NCBI RefSeq assembly: GCF_037038585.1
Contig: NC_092520.1
Span: forward strand, 193,048,604-193,112,603
Reading direction: 5' to 3'
Origin: Patagioenas fasciata
Lineage: Eukaryota; Chordata; Aves; Columbiformes; Columbidae
Length of the DNA stretch: 64,000 nucleotides
The position numbers and the translations under genes were made by a program. Positions 38,305 to 50,657 of this stretch are shown piece after piece. Numbering within the stretch: position 1 is the stretch's first letter; each line of letters begins with the position of its first letter. The notes beneath the pieces are model-generated. The model searched no databases and was not told the DNA's origin. It worked only from the letters and a program-made list of their open reading frames with translations.

Positions 38305-38540
38305 AAAAAAACCAAACCAAACCAAAAAAAAAAAAAAAAAAAAAAAAAGACAAAGCAAAACAAAACACCCACAACTGATGTACTTCTTCAGAAAATATGG
38401 GGTATTTTGTTTGGGGTTGGTTTTGGTTGTTTGGTTGGTTTGTTGGGGTTTTTTTGGGGGTGGGGGTGGGGTGTTGGTTTATTTTGTTTGGTTTTTGTTT
38501 GTTTTGTTGTTGTTGTTCTGTTTGTTTGTTTTTATTCTTC
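38305..38540. repeat. A/C-rich tract followed by a G/T-rich tract
   Basis: The left half (38305-38370) is ACC/AAC-rich with a poly(A) core of about 30 nt. The right half (38398-38540) is almost purely G and T, with GGTT, TTTG and TTG units. The halves are approximately complementary in inverted order, so the strand could fold back imperfectly. Within the right half, G-runs at 38445-38448, 38456-38460, 38462-38466 and 38468-38471 fit a G-quadruplex pattern. The plus-strand frame at 38378-38680 is the translation of this repeat and is not a gene. Confidence 0.75.
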
Positions 38541-41500
38541 TTGCAGAAGCTTTGCTAACTTGGAGTTTAGTAGTTGTCTTTACTAGAAGCATAAAGGAGA
38601 TGGTATCGACCTGTAGACATGGTCTGTGTTTCTCCCTTCCAAATGATAATTATGGGAAAATAATGGTATTCAAGGTCTGAAAATAACATGTTTACAGATG
38701 CTAAATAACATAACAATGCAGAAATTTATTTATGATATTTCTTCTGCCATCCCCAAGATGAAGCTTCTGCATTTTAAAAGGTGGAGGTAATTTTTCTGTC
38801 AATGTTTTGCTTTTTAAATGTAGAGGTAAGATAAATGAATCTTGGAGAAGGTAACAGGCATTAATAAAGTACAATTCCCCTGCTGATATTTGTTAAGTGA
38901 TTAAATAACATCACCAAGTTTAAATGCTATTGAGCTGCACAGGATCTTGACGTGCTAATTTTGTGACAGTGTCTGAGCAGATGCCACCTCACACTGTTAC
39001 AATACATTTTTCCCTGCTACCTCATACCCCTGGGGACAGAAATGAATGCAATCAAGCAAACTTAAAGCCTTCATCCTTACAAACATCATTCCAGAATTTC
39101 AAATGCCACAACCTAGGAACTGTTTATGGAAATGGTATTAATGACTCATTCCTATGTCAGAGGCTTGACCAAGGCTGACCTTTCCACAGTCGTTTGTCTT
39201 CATGTTTGTAATATTCACTTCGTTTTACAAGGATGTCCTTTTAGAAACAGGCTGTACTAAAAATACTCATGGATTTTTCACCTCCAAAATCCTTGTGGAG
39301 CGCTCTGTCACGACAGCAAACGGTGCTGCCATCTCGCGGCTGCTCCAGAAAGTCTCACCCCGGCAAACGTTCTGCCACTCAGCCCTGCAACAACCAGCCC
39401 CCTGGGTGACACCTTACAGTAAAAGGGAACCTTAGAAATGCCTTTTTGAAAACAGTTACCATGCAAACTGAAATAACCGATTTTCGTTCGCTCCTCTGAA
39501 AGTCAGGCCAGCAGGAGACCAGACAACACAGCTCGACTGCCCACCTTGCCCTTCCTGCCCTAGAAAAGGGCATGCAGGCTTCAGGCATCATTGGGTGCCC
39601 TCTGCACTGGCTCCCCAACCACGTTGAGGCTCTCTCCTCAAAAGCCACTGCAGACCTGAAAAGCCTTAATCCTCATCATCCCTGAGCTGCTCTGCCCAGT
39701 TTTCTTCATGCCCAATTCCTCACACCAAGAGTTTCTGCTGCTCTGTTTGCAGTCACTGCTCCAAAAGCCAGATTCCCTCCTGGCTTGGGGTCTTCCCACT
39801 CCTCTTCCAACATCTCCCTGGTTTGAAAAAGAAGACATGCCAGGATGGCAGCAGACAGACACAACTTCATAAAAACCGTAGCCCTACTGCCCTTCCTGTC
39901 CACACAAAAAACACTTGTCCAAAGCCTTTCACTCCTTATACCAAAGTAAAGTGAAGACAAAAGTTTTTAAGATTGTGAATGCTGCAGGGCAGGAATTATC
40001 CCGTTCCTCTCACATGCATTTAGCATAAAGCAGTTCAAACAAATAGACCAGCCCCAAGTGCTTTCATGATTCTTACCATAGTTACCTATTTACTCTGCTG
40101 AATTTTATTCATTTATTCATTTATTTTTGCTCTGAAGATAAAAAGAAGGTGCAGCTGCACAGGCAGAAAGCCCATCCAGAGCAGGAGAAACCAGGATTTC
40201 TTAATGATTCGAATTTAGTAATGTGCTGCCATTCACTGGCTCAGAACAACAAGTTTATGACTATGGAGAAAACAATTCAAGGGCAAACCTCATCTGGAAG
40301 GAAAAAAAAAAGAGAAAAACAAGCATTTAACTTTTGATTCAGGTACACAATAGTGAGAAAAATAGGGCTGGACAAGGCCTGAAGATCTCAAGCTGTTGAC
40401 TAGGTGCCTAGTGCAGGGAGAGAAATATTACTCCTGGCAACTGTTTCTCAGATGTATTTTTAAAGGCACAAATATAAGAGGATCCACATTGTTCCTGCCT
40501 GGATCTCTCCCTGCTTCACCTTGCCTTTTTCAATATCACCTTCTAAGAGGCTCCATAAACAAGTTTTAAACTCCCAAATCTGTGGTGTTTGTATCACCTC
40601 ACTCTCCAGAAAAAAAAAAAAAAAAAATCACTGACCCAACACAATCAAATGGCAAGTGTTTTCAAAACAGCTTTTAAAAGGGACCAAAAAAACTCCTACT
40701 TTAAATAAATCAAGTTAAGTGTTTAAAGAAGCTAAAATAATAAGCAGATAAAGAATAATTTAGCGTAACTCAACCATAGCCAAACAGGAAAATGTTAGAA
40801 ACTGGACTGGGGACTGCACAGCCGTAAAACAACAGCAAGCACCTTCCACAAAGGAAGAGCTTTTTTATGAAAGAATGAGAGAATTGTCCTGTAGCTGTGC
40901 TACTGGAACTATCATAGCTAAACAGTTTTATCCTTTCCTCCTTTAAGAAATCCTTCCTCGCATATTAAGTCTTGCCCCCCAAAAGCCCATTAAAGAAAAT
41001 ATAAATCTTAATGATTCTAGTACTTTTAGATTACATTGCCCTGCATTACACTGTTGTAGGCATTAGAAACCAATCTACTAAGATGAGAAAATTAGTCCCA
41101 AGATACAAAAAGTATATTGTTCTGTATTTCAAGATGAGGAAGCATCTTGGTCTGTTAGTCTGTTTTTGAAGTCAAGAATACAAATACTTAGCTTGTCGTT
41201 TCTTAGAATCATGGGTCAGTTCATGGCTGCACATGCATTCACAAAGGGTTTTAAAGGCATCCGCCATGCTCCTCAGTACATGTTTTCCAAGAGGAAAATT
41301 CTTTTTGAACAGAAGTCTCGCTCAAAATATAACTGAGTCCCTGACTCTGCACTGCTGCCATCAGTTAGTTGCTTTAACATTTACGGAGAGAAAAGACAAA
41401 GAAAACAAACATCCTGTCATTGCACCCTGATAAAATAGCTGTAAACTAAAAGACGGTTTACTTAAAACAAAAATTGGAAAACAACTCTTCAAACTGGAAT

Positions 41501-44500
41501 ATCTCCAGTATCATCTCAAAGAGCAGAAAAGCAAATTCCAAAGTTAGAATCATGAGATGATAATTAGATTGCAACTCAGAATAGCAATAGCCAGATGAAG
41601 TACAATTTATGAGACGTTCGCATGCTGTTACACTGCAAAAACTATGGCTTGCACAAATGGAACTGATCCCAGTCTGAGCCTCTAGACATTATTAGCAGTT
41701 AAATAGTCCCTTCAGTCTTTTAAGTGTGGAAGACCATTTTCATAATACCTAATTTGTTAGTAGTTCCAAACAAGTTTCCTACCTATTTTCTGCACCAGCT
41801 GCAAGCATTTTCACTTATAGGAATCAGCAATATCAAATAGTTGGCTTCAGTTTCTAGGAATGGCACTGCACCCCATCCTCTTAATTTAAAAGATGTTTGC
41901 GTGTCTACCCGAGGCATTCAGTATTCTGAAATCATTAACAAAGTACACTTAAAATGTATAGATTACTTTCATAGGATCCAGACAGATACCTAGTCAAGGG
42001 TAAAGAGAGTTAACCTTTTCACTAAGAAAAAGCACACTGAAAAAATCCAAAACTAACAAAAAACAAATGAAAACCCCCACAAAACTTTTATGATGTTCCC
42101 AAGATGTGCCAGTCATGGACTGTAGGAAGCCTATGTTAAATTCTTGAAGACTCAAGTTGGAACAGTCCACCTTGGCACTACTCCTTTGTAAAAGATGGGA
42201 CAAAAGAGAATACATCCCTGTCAAGAACTGATAAGGATAAGGGCCATCAGTCTCCAAACGCTTCCGTCCTCAAGCAGAGAGGACACAGGTAACGTGTAGG
42301 CTACACAAAAACAAAACACTGGGTTACCATGAGACAACTGCTGCCACTGCTCTTGGCAAGGAGAAGCAAAGAAGAGGATTCTTCCACTGCTCCTTCCCTA
42401 AGGATAATTGGGCACAGTCAGCTGGGAGATGCCTCCAGGCTGCAGGACAAACAGGGTGCCTGCAATAACACTAAAGGACTTCTGAAAGAAGCAAGATACT
42501 TTCAGTAAAACAAAAATCTACAGTCATGATGGACAAAAGTTTTTGACAAACCTCAGGAGAGACAGCAGGCAGTTGGTGCAAACTAGAAAGATACTGAAAA
42601 TTAGCTCATACTAGAAAGAATGAAACTTGCATGCAAAGAGGGCAGAAGGAGCGTCATTCTTCAACATTTTTTACATTTAAACTGGCAGATTCTGTTCCAA
42701 TACAAAGTATTATTCCTCTACTTCAATACTTTGTGTTCTAATAGCATTCATATTTCACAGGCTGGAAAGCTGCTGTTGTCGCTACTTAAAAGAAAATGGG
42801 GAATAGTTTCACCTCAAGGCTCTGGTCAACTGAACCCTGTCATTTAAAGATGGATGTATATACCTCAGCCTTGCTATCTCAATTCTCTGCAAGTAGCCCA
42901 TCAACATTCTCTCAGCTTGCTCAATTTTATACTGAAGTGCTACACAAGCACACTTCTGAGTCAGCATACCAAAAAGATCAACTTTTGCATCCTTATTGTA
43001 TGTCAACCCTTACACCTTTATCCATTCCCAAGTCCCACATACACACAGAAAAAAATATTAAATACACAGAGGAGTCTACTACATGCAAGTGTTCTTTGAG
43101 GAGCAAATGCCCATATTTACCTATTGAGATTTTATAAAAAAGAACAAAGTCGCCCACAATCTGTACAGTTCTAAGCAAGGTCAACAGAGGCATGCACTTG
43201 TTTTCCTCATTTATACTGATGGGAAAAAGTGCCCTTAGCCAGCACAGACACCTGATCTTAAACCCTGTGAACCCAGACACCACCTGATCTATTACCAGTT
43301 AGACACCATGTGAAGAAATGTCTCAATGAATTGTTCCCTACTTTTATAAATGAGAAAAAGTATTGACCTCCAGTTACCTGCCAATAGCATGATTGTGTTT
43401 CTGACAGAAAGCGCTGCTTTGCACGTTTAAAGGATGGAATGTGTCCATTTTAGGTTTCTTCATTCTCAGGCAGTTGTGTTTCTTCCAAGGGAGAGTGACA
43501 GTTGGGATTCAGATAAACTGTTATGAAGGAAATTGATTACTATGTTTTGCATGTCCACACCTATTTAAAGTCTAAATTGCAACCAATCTGCTTTGCCACA
43601 AGACAGTGACTTTAAACCATCTTACTCATCCCTTTGTTTGCAACGGAATGTCACAAGCTGAGGAGAACTGTAAAATCACAACATCCTGGAGAATAAAACA
43701 TCTGAACAAGGGAGGGGAAAAAATATAAGAGCGTGTCCACTCAAGATATCCTGCAAACCCTGGACTGTGTTTTTTGGTCTACATTCTGGTCCAGAGTGCA
43801 TCGAACTCTTTTAGGTAACATCAACAGCTGCGGGAAGACCATCAAAGTAGACTGTTTTGCCCCTAATAAAGCAGCTGACTCCCAGGCTCAAAGCACGTAA
43901 GTAATGTGAAAAAGCAAATCCAGTTCTGCCAAGAGAGCTGAACTAGCTACTGCTCTGAAAAGGCTTGTGCTGAGAGGACAGACCAGGCAAATCGAGTTAT
44001 CCTAACCTGAAATGGCACGAAAACTACCACCACACAGGCACAAAAGAAAATATTGGTATTACCAGATGCCTATAAATTCAGTGCAGTCGATCACCAACAC
44101 AGAGAACCTCAACCCTACCTATGAATAAGGTAAAACCACTACCAAATCTACTTTGGGAGAATAACCTTATAGCAAGATTCAAGAGCACATCCTCCTCAGC
44201 CATCCAATCTTCACAATAACCACACCAACATTGCTCCTGGCAATGCAGTGAGACAGTTCATAGTTTAATCTATTTTGAAGAAATATGTATTTGTTCTCCA
44301 CGCTATCAAAGGCTCAGGCTATTTCCCACTAAATTCTCCAAAGTCAATGATATTGCTCCCTCATTTAAGACATTGTTCCAAGTATACAGCACTTTTGTTA
44401 AGATTACCAGTATCTTGACAATCCCCACAGGGATCAGTGAAACCAAATAACCCTAACTTCTCAAATTACATTCCACTTTGTGTCTATGAAATCACTACTT

Positions 44501-46030
44501 CAGGATTGTAACTGAGAGATACTGGCAAACAAGCTCTGCGAGCCCCCACAAAAGGGAACTAAAACATATTCTACATCATCCACTTGCCCTCCGCTCCTTT
44601 TTTCAAGATGGGTGGGGAACCTTTATACCCAGGCAGTGGTCCCTTTGGAAGTTTCCTTATTAGTACAAACCCAAAGAGTTCTCCGTCTATACAATTATTG
44701 AAGTCTTGTACCTACTAACTTGAAACCAGCATAAATTTGCCATTCTCCACTAGCCTCACAATTGCTTTTATGTTAACCCACACACACACACTCCCTTTCT
44801 CCAAAGATGATCTCTCCCAAAATCTGCTTCCAACACACTTACTCTCCCAGCCTATTAAAGCAGCAGCCGACTACTTGTACAGCAATAGTGGTATTGAAAA
44901 TCACAGAGACAAGTTGTTCACTACTGACTTCTAACACCAAAATGAAAATCCTCATTCATATCACATTGCTAGTTCTATATCTAGATCCTGCAGCATAAAT
45001 ATTTCATAATAAATGGGCAGTAACTCCAGGTGATTCTGAAGGCTGTACAAAATACCTGTAGCTGTCAAACGAAATAGGTGTAGCCAGTGACATTTAGTAA
45101 TTTCTGAATGGTTCAAGCATGTACAATATTGACTTGTTTCCATAGGTTTTGAATACCAAAGAGCAGGAAAGAGAATAGATGTGGATAGTATCAGAAACGG
45201 AAACAGTAACACATCAGTTGATTTTAACTCTTCACTGTATAATAAACTACTTCTCAAATCTGTACCTTTTCTGTTACATGTATCACTACATGAATTTAAG
45301 CTTTTCACCAACAGGAAAACATGGTGAGACAATAAAAGAATTATAAATCAAAATAAAACCTCATTAAGGATACTCATTTTTTAATAAGATTAAGAAAAGT
45401 TCCATAGTTCCTTATACTTCAAATTCAAACCTCAACTTGATTAGCATGCCCCCGAGAAAAAAAATTTTCATATAAAGAATAGTTTCTATTTGTTGAACTT
45501 TGCCTCATTGCTGAAGTTACTTAGCTATTACAGGACACACTGCATGCTATATTGCACATTTCTTAAAATCAAGTTCCTAACTGAAAGTGCAATCTGACCT
45601 GAATGTCACATAAGCAGTCAGGTGGCAAAGTCCATTATTTATTTATTTTTTTAATATATTCTCACAGCAAGACCCCTCATCAGTCTCTTCAGAATAGGAC
45701 CATTTTACCTCTGTTGTTTAAGAGAGCAATGTTAGGGTTATTTTTTCCCTCCACATAACAGATGCAGACAATCAGATGTTTTACCAGTGTCCCAAAATAC
45801 TTGCTTTTACAGTTAATATCTAGGTTTATTTATTCTCTATCTCTCATCCCTGAACCAACATACTGATCTACCTTTTGGCTTACCAATTATTGGATTTTAT
45901 TATTCACCAAAATACAATGATGTAAAATATCTACCCACAGTTCTTGCAGCCATCAGACAAAACTGATCTCGTTTTCAAAGTACTTCAAGCACCTGACAAG
46001 TCACACAAATCCTTCATACACTGGCTTTAA
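38541..46030. other. Intergenic sequence, no gene recognised
   Basis: About 7.5 kb of AT-rich sequence. It contains a poly(A) at 40611-40627, a short (CA)n at about 44780-44791 and scattered A/T-rich runs. Frames up to 123 codons (for example 44961-45332 minus) have no recognisable domain. I cannot exclude noncoding RNAs or conserved enhancers. Confidence 0.55.
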
Positions 46031-46045
46031 GTTCAACCCAGCAGA

Positions 46046-46082
46046 ATCAAATTTAAAAAACAAACAAACAAACAACAAACAA
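46046..46082. repeat. (CAAA)n simple repeat
   Basis: A tract of AAACA and CAAA units on the plus strand, part of a cluster of A/C simple repeats just beyond the probable ZNF800 3' end. Confidence 0.75.
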
Positions 46083-46731
46083 GCACCACACAAAGTGATG
46101 ATGACCATCAACTACTTAAGATAAAATTTTCTTTAATCCTCCTATGAAGTTGAGGGAAGCGAACATTACAAAGATTTCAAACCTTGGAATCCAACATCCC
46201 AGAAAGAAAACAGAAAAAACAGAAAACACCCCAAAATTAAATGCAAAATAAAACAAAACCAGGAAGACCAGACTCAGCTGAGATATGATTAACCAAAGAG
46301 AAGGTGGTTTTAAGACAGAAGCCACCGTTAAAGACTGGCATCCATACAGAACGCTTCATTCCCCCTCAAAGTTTTCCATAATTTATCTCACATCCATTCT
46401 GAATAAGAATTTATTTAACAAGACCCAACCTTAATTCTGAAGGCTCACTAAAGGATTTACAGGTGTCTTTAGATAGTCCAAGGAAACGAAGCCAAACCAA
46501 TATGCCTTATCGACAACGCAAGAATGCATCTTAATCAAAAACTCGCATTCAGACACACTGGTGTATAACCCTGCAGATAAGTGCTCACGTGGATCTCGAC
46601 TACATTCAAACCTCTATTACAAATTTTCAGGATTTGTCAAAAAATATGTTGTGTCAATTAAGAGCAATAATTAGCAATCCTTCTCCCTTCAATTTTTTGT
46701 TTCCTCTCATTCAAGATGGTTAAAAGATTAA

Positions 46732-46960
46732 AAACAACAAACAAAAAACAACAAACAAACAAAAAAACACTAAATTGGACAAGTTCATAATAATCAATAT
46801 AATTCACTTCCATTACTGGAAAAAGAGGAAACAAAGCTATTCCCCAAGTCAGAAGGGAGATTTGGGTTTCAAAAGAACTACTCAGTAGATTTAACAGCAT
46901 GGGAAGATTAAAAAAAATAAATAAAACAAAACAAAATAAAACAAAACAAAACAAAACAAA
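46732..46960. repeat. A/C-rich simple repeats including (AAAAC)n
   Basis: Two blocks: AACAA/CAAA units at about 46732-46768, and AAAAT/AAAAC pentanucleotides at about 46910-46960. The minus-strand frame at 46658-47167 (poly-Phe/Val/Leu) is the translation of these repeats and is not a gene. Confidence 0.75.
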
Positions 46961-47638
46961 TAGTTGCAAGTGCCACATCTTCAAGAAATACGCTACCCTG
47001 AACTTTGAGTAGAACAAAATAATTTTGTGGCTCTGTTTATCTACATGGATACAGAACTGGAGATCCTTTAGAAGCAAGCTTACCTTTAAAAACAGGAGTA
47101 ACTTCACCTTCATGTATTTCAAGATGCAGACCACACACTTACCCACAACAGACAGTAGAAACCACAAGGAATAACTGAGAAATGAACAGCTATTCTATCA
47201 CTGTCTGCATTTCAGTTTCCTAATCTTAAATCCACAGGTATTTAGGAATATTAGTTAAAATGCCCTGATACATAAATAGCTTGATGTCTTCCTTTACAAA
47301 AGGATAAACAATGATTACGGCAGTTCTTTCCTTATATTCCAGCTATAAAAAGAAGTATCACTAGATGGTCACGAACATTATTTGCAATGCAAAAGTAGGC
47401 AACCCTGTTTTTTTATTTTAAGAAAAATGCATAGGCTATCTCCTTCAATCTCAATATTCTCTTCTGGTTTAAAAGGATAATAAAAACAAGCTTTACTCGG
47501 TTAAGGAAGAGATACTTTCAGAAGGAAGAAAAAGCCAGTATCAACAGTGGTGTTCTCAAAATACAGCAAGTGTCAGTCTTGAGTGTGGAGAAGTGTTCAC
47601 TCCACAAGTGCAAAATTTTAACAACAAAAAACCCAACA

Positions 47639-47644
47639 TTTATT
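47639..47644 (-). terminator. ZNF800: Candidate distal poly(A) signal for ZNF800
   Basis: Minus-strand AATAAA (plus TTTATT). A GT-rich stretch (CTTGTGGAGTG on the minus strand) follows about 25-35 nt downstream, the usual arrangement for cleavage near 47615-47625. It would give a 3' UTR of about 3 kb. Confidence 0.35.
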
Positions 47645-47796
47645 ACAACATAATATTACGAACAACTAGTTTCAGTGACCAAAGAGTCTTACAAAAATGC
47701 AAACTTAAGGTTCCAATTGTGGAGTGCTACGTATGCCAGGTTTACCAATACGACATCTTTTTGTTTGTGCACACTTACAAGTGATTTCCAGTCTGC

Positions 47797-47802
47797 TTTA
47801 TT
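47797..47802 (-). terminator. ZNF800: Candidate alternative poly(A) signal for ZNF800
   Basis: A second minus-strand AATAAA, with a GT-containing stretch (TTGTAAGTGTG) about 20-30 nt downstream. With the signal at 47639 it could provide tandem poly(A) sites. Other AATAAA-like sequences occur in this AT-rich region, so the choice is tentative. Confidence 0.3.
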
Positions 47803-50657
47803 TTCCATGAAATACAGTATATTTATCCAAACAAAAGCATGTACATTCAATATAGAACATTTTGAGCAACAGCTACAGTCCAGTTCCCATTCACAGTATT
47901 TTTAGTGCAAAGCACTAACAAGGCCAAATATTTCTCTATCCATAAAAGTATTTTTACTCCTGATCTTGTGATCAACATTTTTAGATATATTTTATACAAA
48001 AAGTATATATGAACACAAGGCACCTCCCTAAGTAAGGGAGTGAACCTATATAAAAACACGGTATTTCTTCTGATGTACAATACATTTCAAATTGTAGCAA
48101 TTTGACACAAATCACTAAACATAATATTTTCTAAAAAGTAAAATAAAAATTAAAATTAAAACAAATCAACAACAAAACGAACAACCCCCTCCACACCACT
48201 GATGCATGAAACCTGCCAAGAATTTCATAGTGGCAGGCATGCAACTGTTGTACTACAATCTTGATTAAAAGGTTAAAAACAGGATCTAAAACTTTTTCCA
48301 AATTCTACACAGTCAAGTACTACCTATAGTGGTCATTCATGATCTTGAGAGAAAAAATATTTTGACTTTCTCCCATACTATCCTCCCTTTTTATTAATAT
48401 TCAATGAAATAAGCTAACATTTTAAGTGGTTGTGCACAGATTGTCTGTCTATAATACATCAGCAAATATTCACTACCTTCATATTAACATTAGTGTGTTG
48501 ATCTTTCAAAATATAAACTGAAAAAATAAACTGCAACTATTATTAAAGTGCTTGTGTATAAATTTAAAAAAAAGAAATTAAAGAATAGAGGAATGTAGAT
48601 ATTCTTGTAAACTTCCCAGATGTTTACAAATTTTTCCTATGAACCACATACGGAAACAAAATGGAAATCTATGAAGCAACTTCAGTACAGTGAAATTCAG
48701 AATGTCCCGGAACTGGGAAATTAGTCAATCTGAACAAACTGATGTTATGGCAAATACTAAGAATTAGTACAAGTCAGCAAATATAAACTACGCTGTTTGC
48801 TCTTACACATTCATTTGTAATATATTTTAAAACAGTATATAATACATTTGCCAAAGCAGGATATCACAAAAAAAGTTGGAGCTGTTCATCATTCAGCACT
48901 CCTAGGGAGTACCAGTATGCATGATGAGCTCACCGATGATTTCCTAAATGAGGAGCAAAAATCTTCTTCCGAACCTGCTGTTCATTGACTTGCCTCTGTA
49001 CTTTTTTTAGCTTTAGAAAGTTTGTTCTATACTGTGTCAAACTTCAACTGCATAGAGATAGCTGCTAATTTAGAAGCACATGTGCATTTCAACTATTTCA
49101 GTGTTTTGGCAGGAGGCACGGTTCTCCTACAAGCAGTCAGAATGGTTATTAATTTATTAAGAAAACAACAGCTTATAGAAATATTTCCACCTTATAGTAC
49201 CATTATCAAGATATTAGCCATTCCAACAACAAACTAAACTCTTTTTCATTCAAATGAACTTCAGACTTTCCAAACACCACTTGAACATATCTGAGGAGAA
49301 ATGGGAATAAATTAATGTTGAGTTTACCCATATAATTCTGTTTTAAATTACACAACATAAATAATTTATGAGGTTAAATTTTCAATTCTTGATCAAAATG
49401 CAGAAGTCACTCCTCCTCAGGGTCCAGCTCAGTTCATTTTTGAAGTCCTGTCCCACTTAATCAGGATTTGTTACGAAGTCATAAAAGCACCAGATTACAA
49501 CTCAAAAGTAGTCGGGTGGCAATTCACTATGAAAGCTGAACTCAAACCAAATCACATCCTGGGAAACAGCATTTCAGAGTTGAAATATAGAACAAGGCAC
49601 ATACACTTGGTTTTCTTTTCACCAAAAATGCAAAATAGGTAATTCTGAACAAGGATGTTAAAAACTCTTACAGGTATCACTACTGGCTCTCCTCAGTATA
49701 ACTTTTTGTACAGTTCCCCAACCTTGAGGCATCAGTCAGTCATTTTGAAATACAAACTGACCACATAGATATGTTATTTCCTTTTTTAAAAGGTCCTTTT
49801 AAAAATAGTCCATCTTTAACATGAAGGCTATGGAAAACTGAGAAGCTATGAATACATCCCCTCCAAGTGTAGAAAAGTTCCCAGAGTACCATATAAGCAG
49901 AAGTTTAGAAAATTCTTGGCCAGACTTCTACACATACCTAGGCTTAAAACAAAAATTCTTGATGCGACTCAAACACTTTGAAGAAAAAATGACCAGAAAT
50001 CTCCAAACCCATGCTTATATAAATAGGCATTTAAAGAATCAAAATCTAAATTCGATTATTTTAAAGGTGTTTGTAGGCACCCACCTCAAACTGATTTTAA
50101 ACCAAAGCAATTAAACACCCAAATTACCTTCAAAAAAAAAATGTTCCATGTCCTTTTTATGACAAGACATAAACACATTAAAATTTTAAAAAAGAAAAAA
50201 GCGCAAATGATAATTCCAGTAAGTTCACACAGATTTTCTCTGTCCACAGCTTTTACCTTGAGTACTTCTTCAACTGGGTCATGGAGAAGTTAATTAACAG
50301 GTTAAGTTATTCAAACCAAACAGAAGCATTGTTAATTTTTAAAAATTACTATTTTAAAAATCTACTTATATTAGCTTGATTACAATAGATGCTTCGAGAC
50401 AATTTAAAGAGTTGACTCAGTACAGTTTAATCTATATTCTATGTCAACTTCCTACAATGACAAATTTAGAAATTAACTCTTTTCCAAAACACTAAAAACT
50501 TAATAAACAAATTTGACAACTACCATAGTATTTAAGCTGCTAAACCACAAAATCTATGGAAAAATATGTTTTCGGCAATAAATCAACAATAGCAAAAGGC
50601 AGTGGTTCTGTTGTTTTCTTTCTTTAAAAAGAGACAAAACACTTTTTTTTTTCCCCC

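Larger units (their letters stand above)
47620..50657 (-). other. ZNF800: Probable ZNF800 3' UTR
   Basis: AT-rich sequence directly after the ZNF800 stop codon (TGA at 50658-50660), without recognisable transposons and without plausible coding frames, ending at candidate poly(A) signals. The plus-strand frames at 49022-49237 and 49848-50114 are antisense to it and look like chance. The extent is inferred. Confidence 0.45.

Noticed and set aside
46658-47167. Minus-strand 169-codon hydrophobic ORF
   Set aside because: The Phe/Val/Leu-rich core is the translation of an (AAAAC)n simple repeat; no start context or domain.
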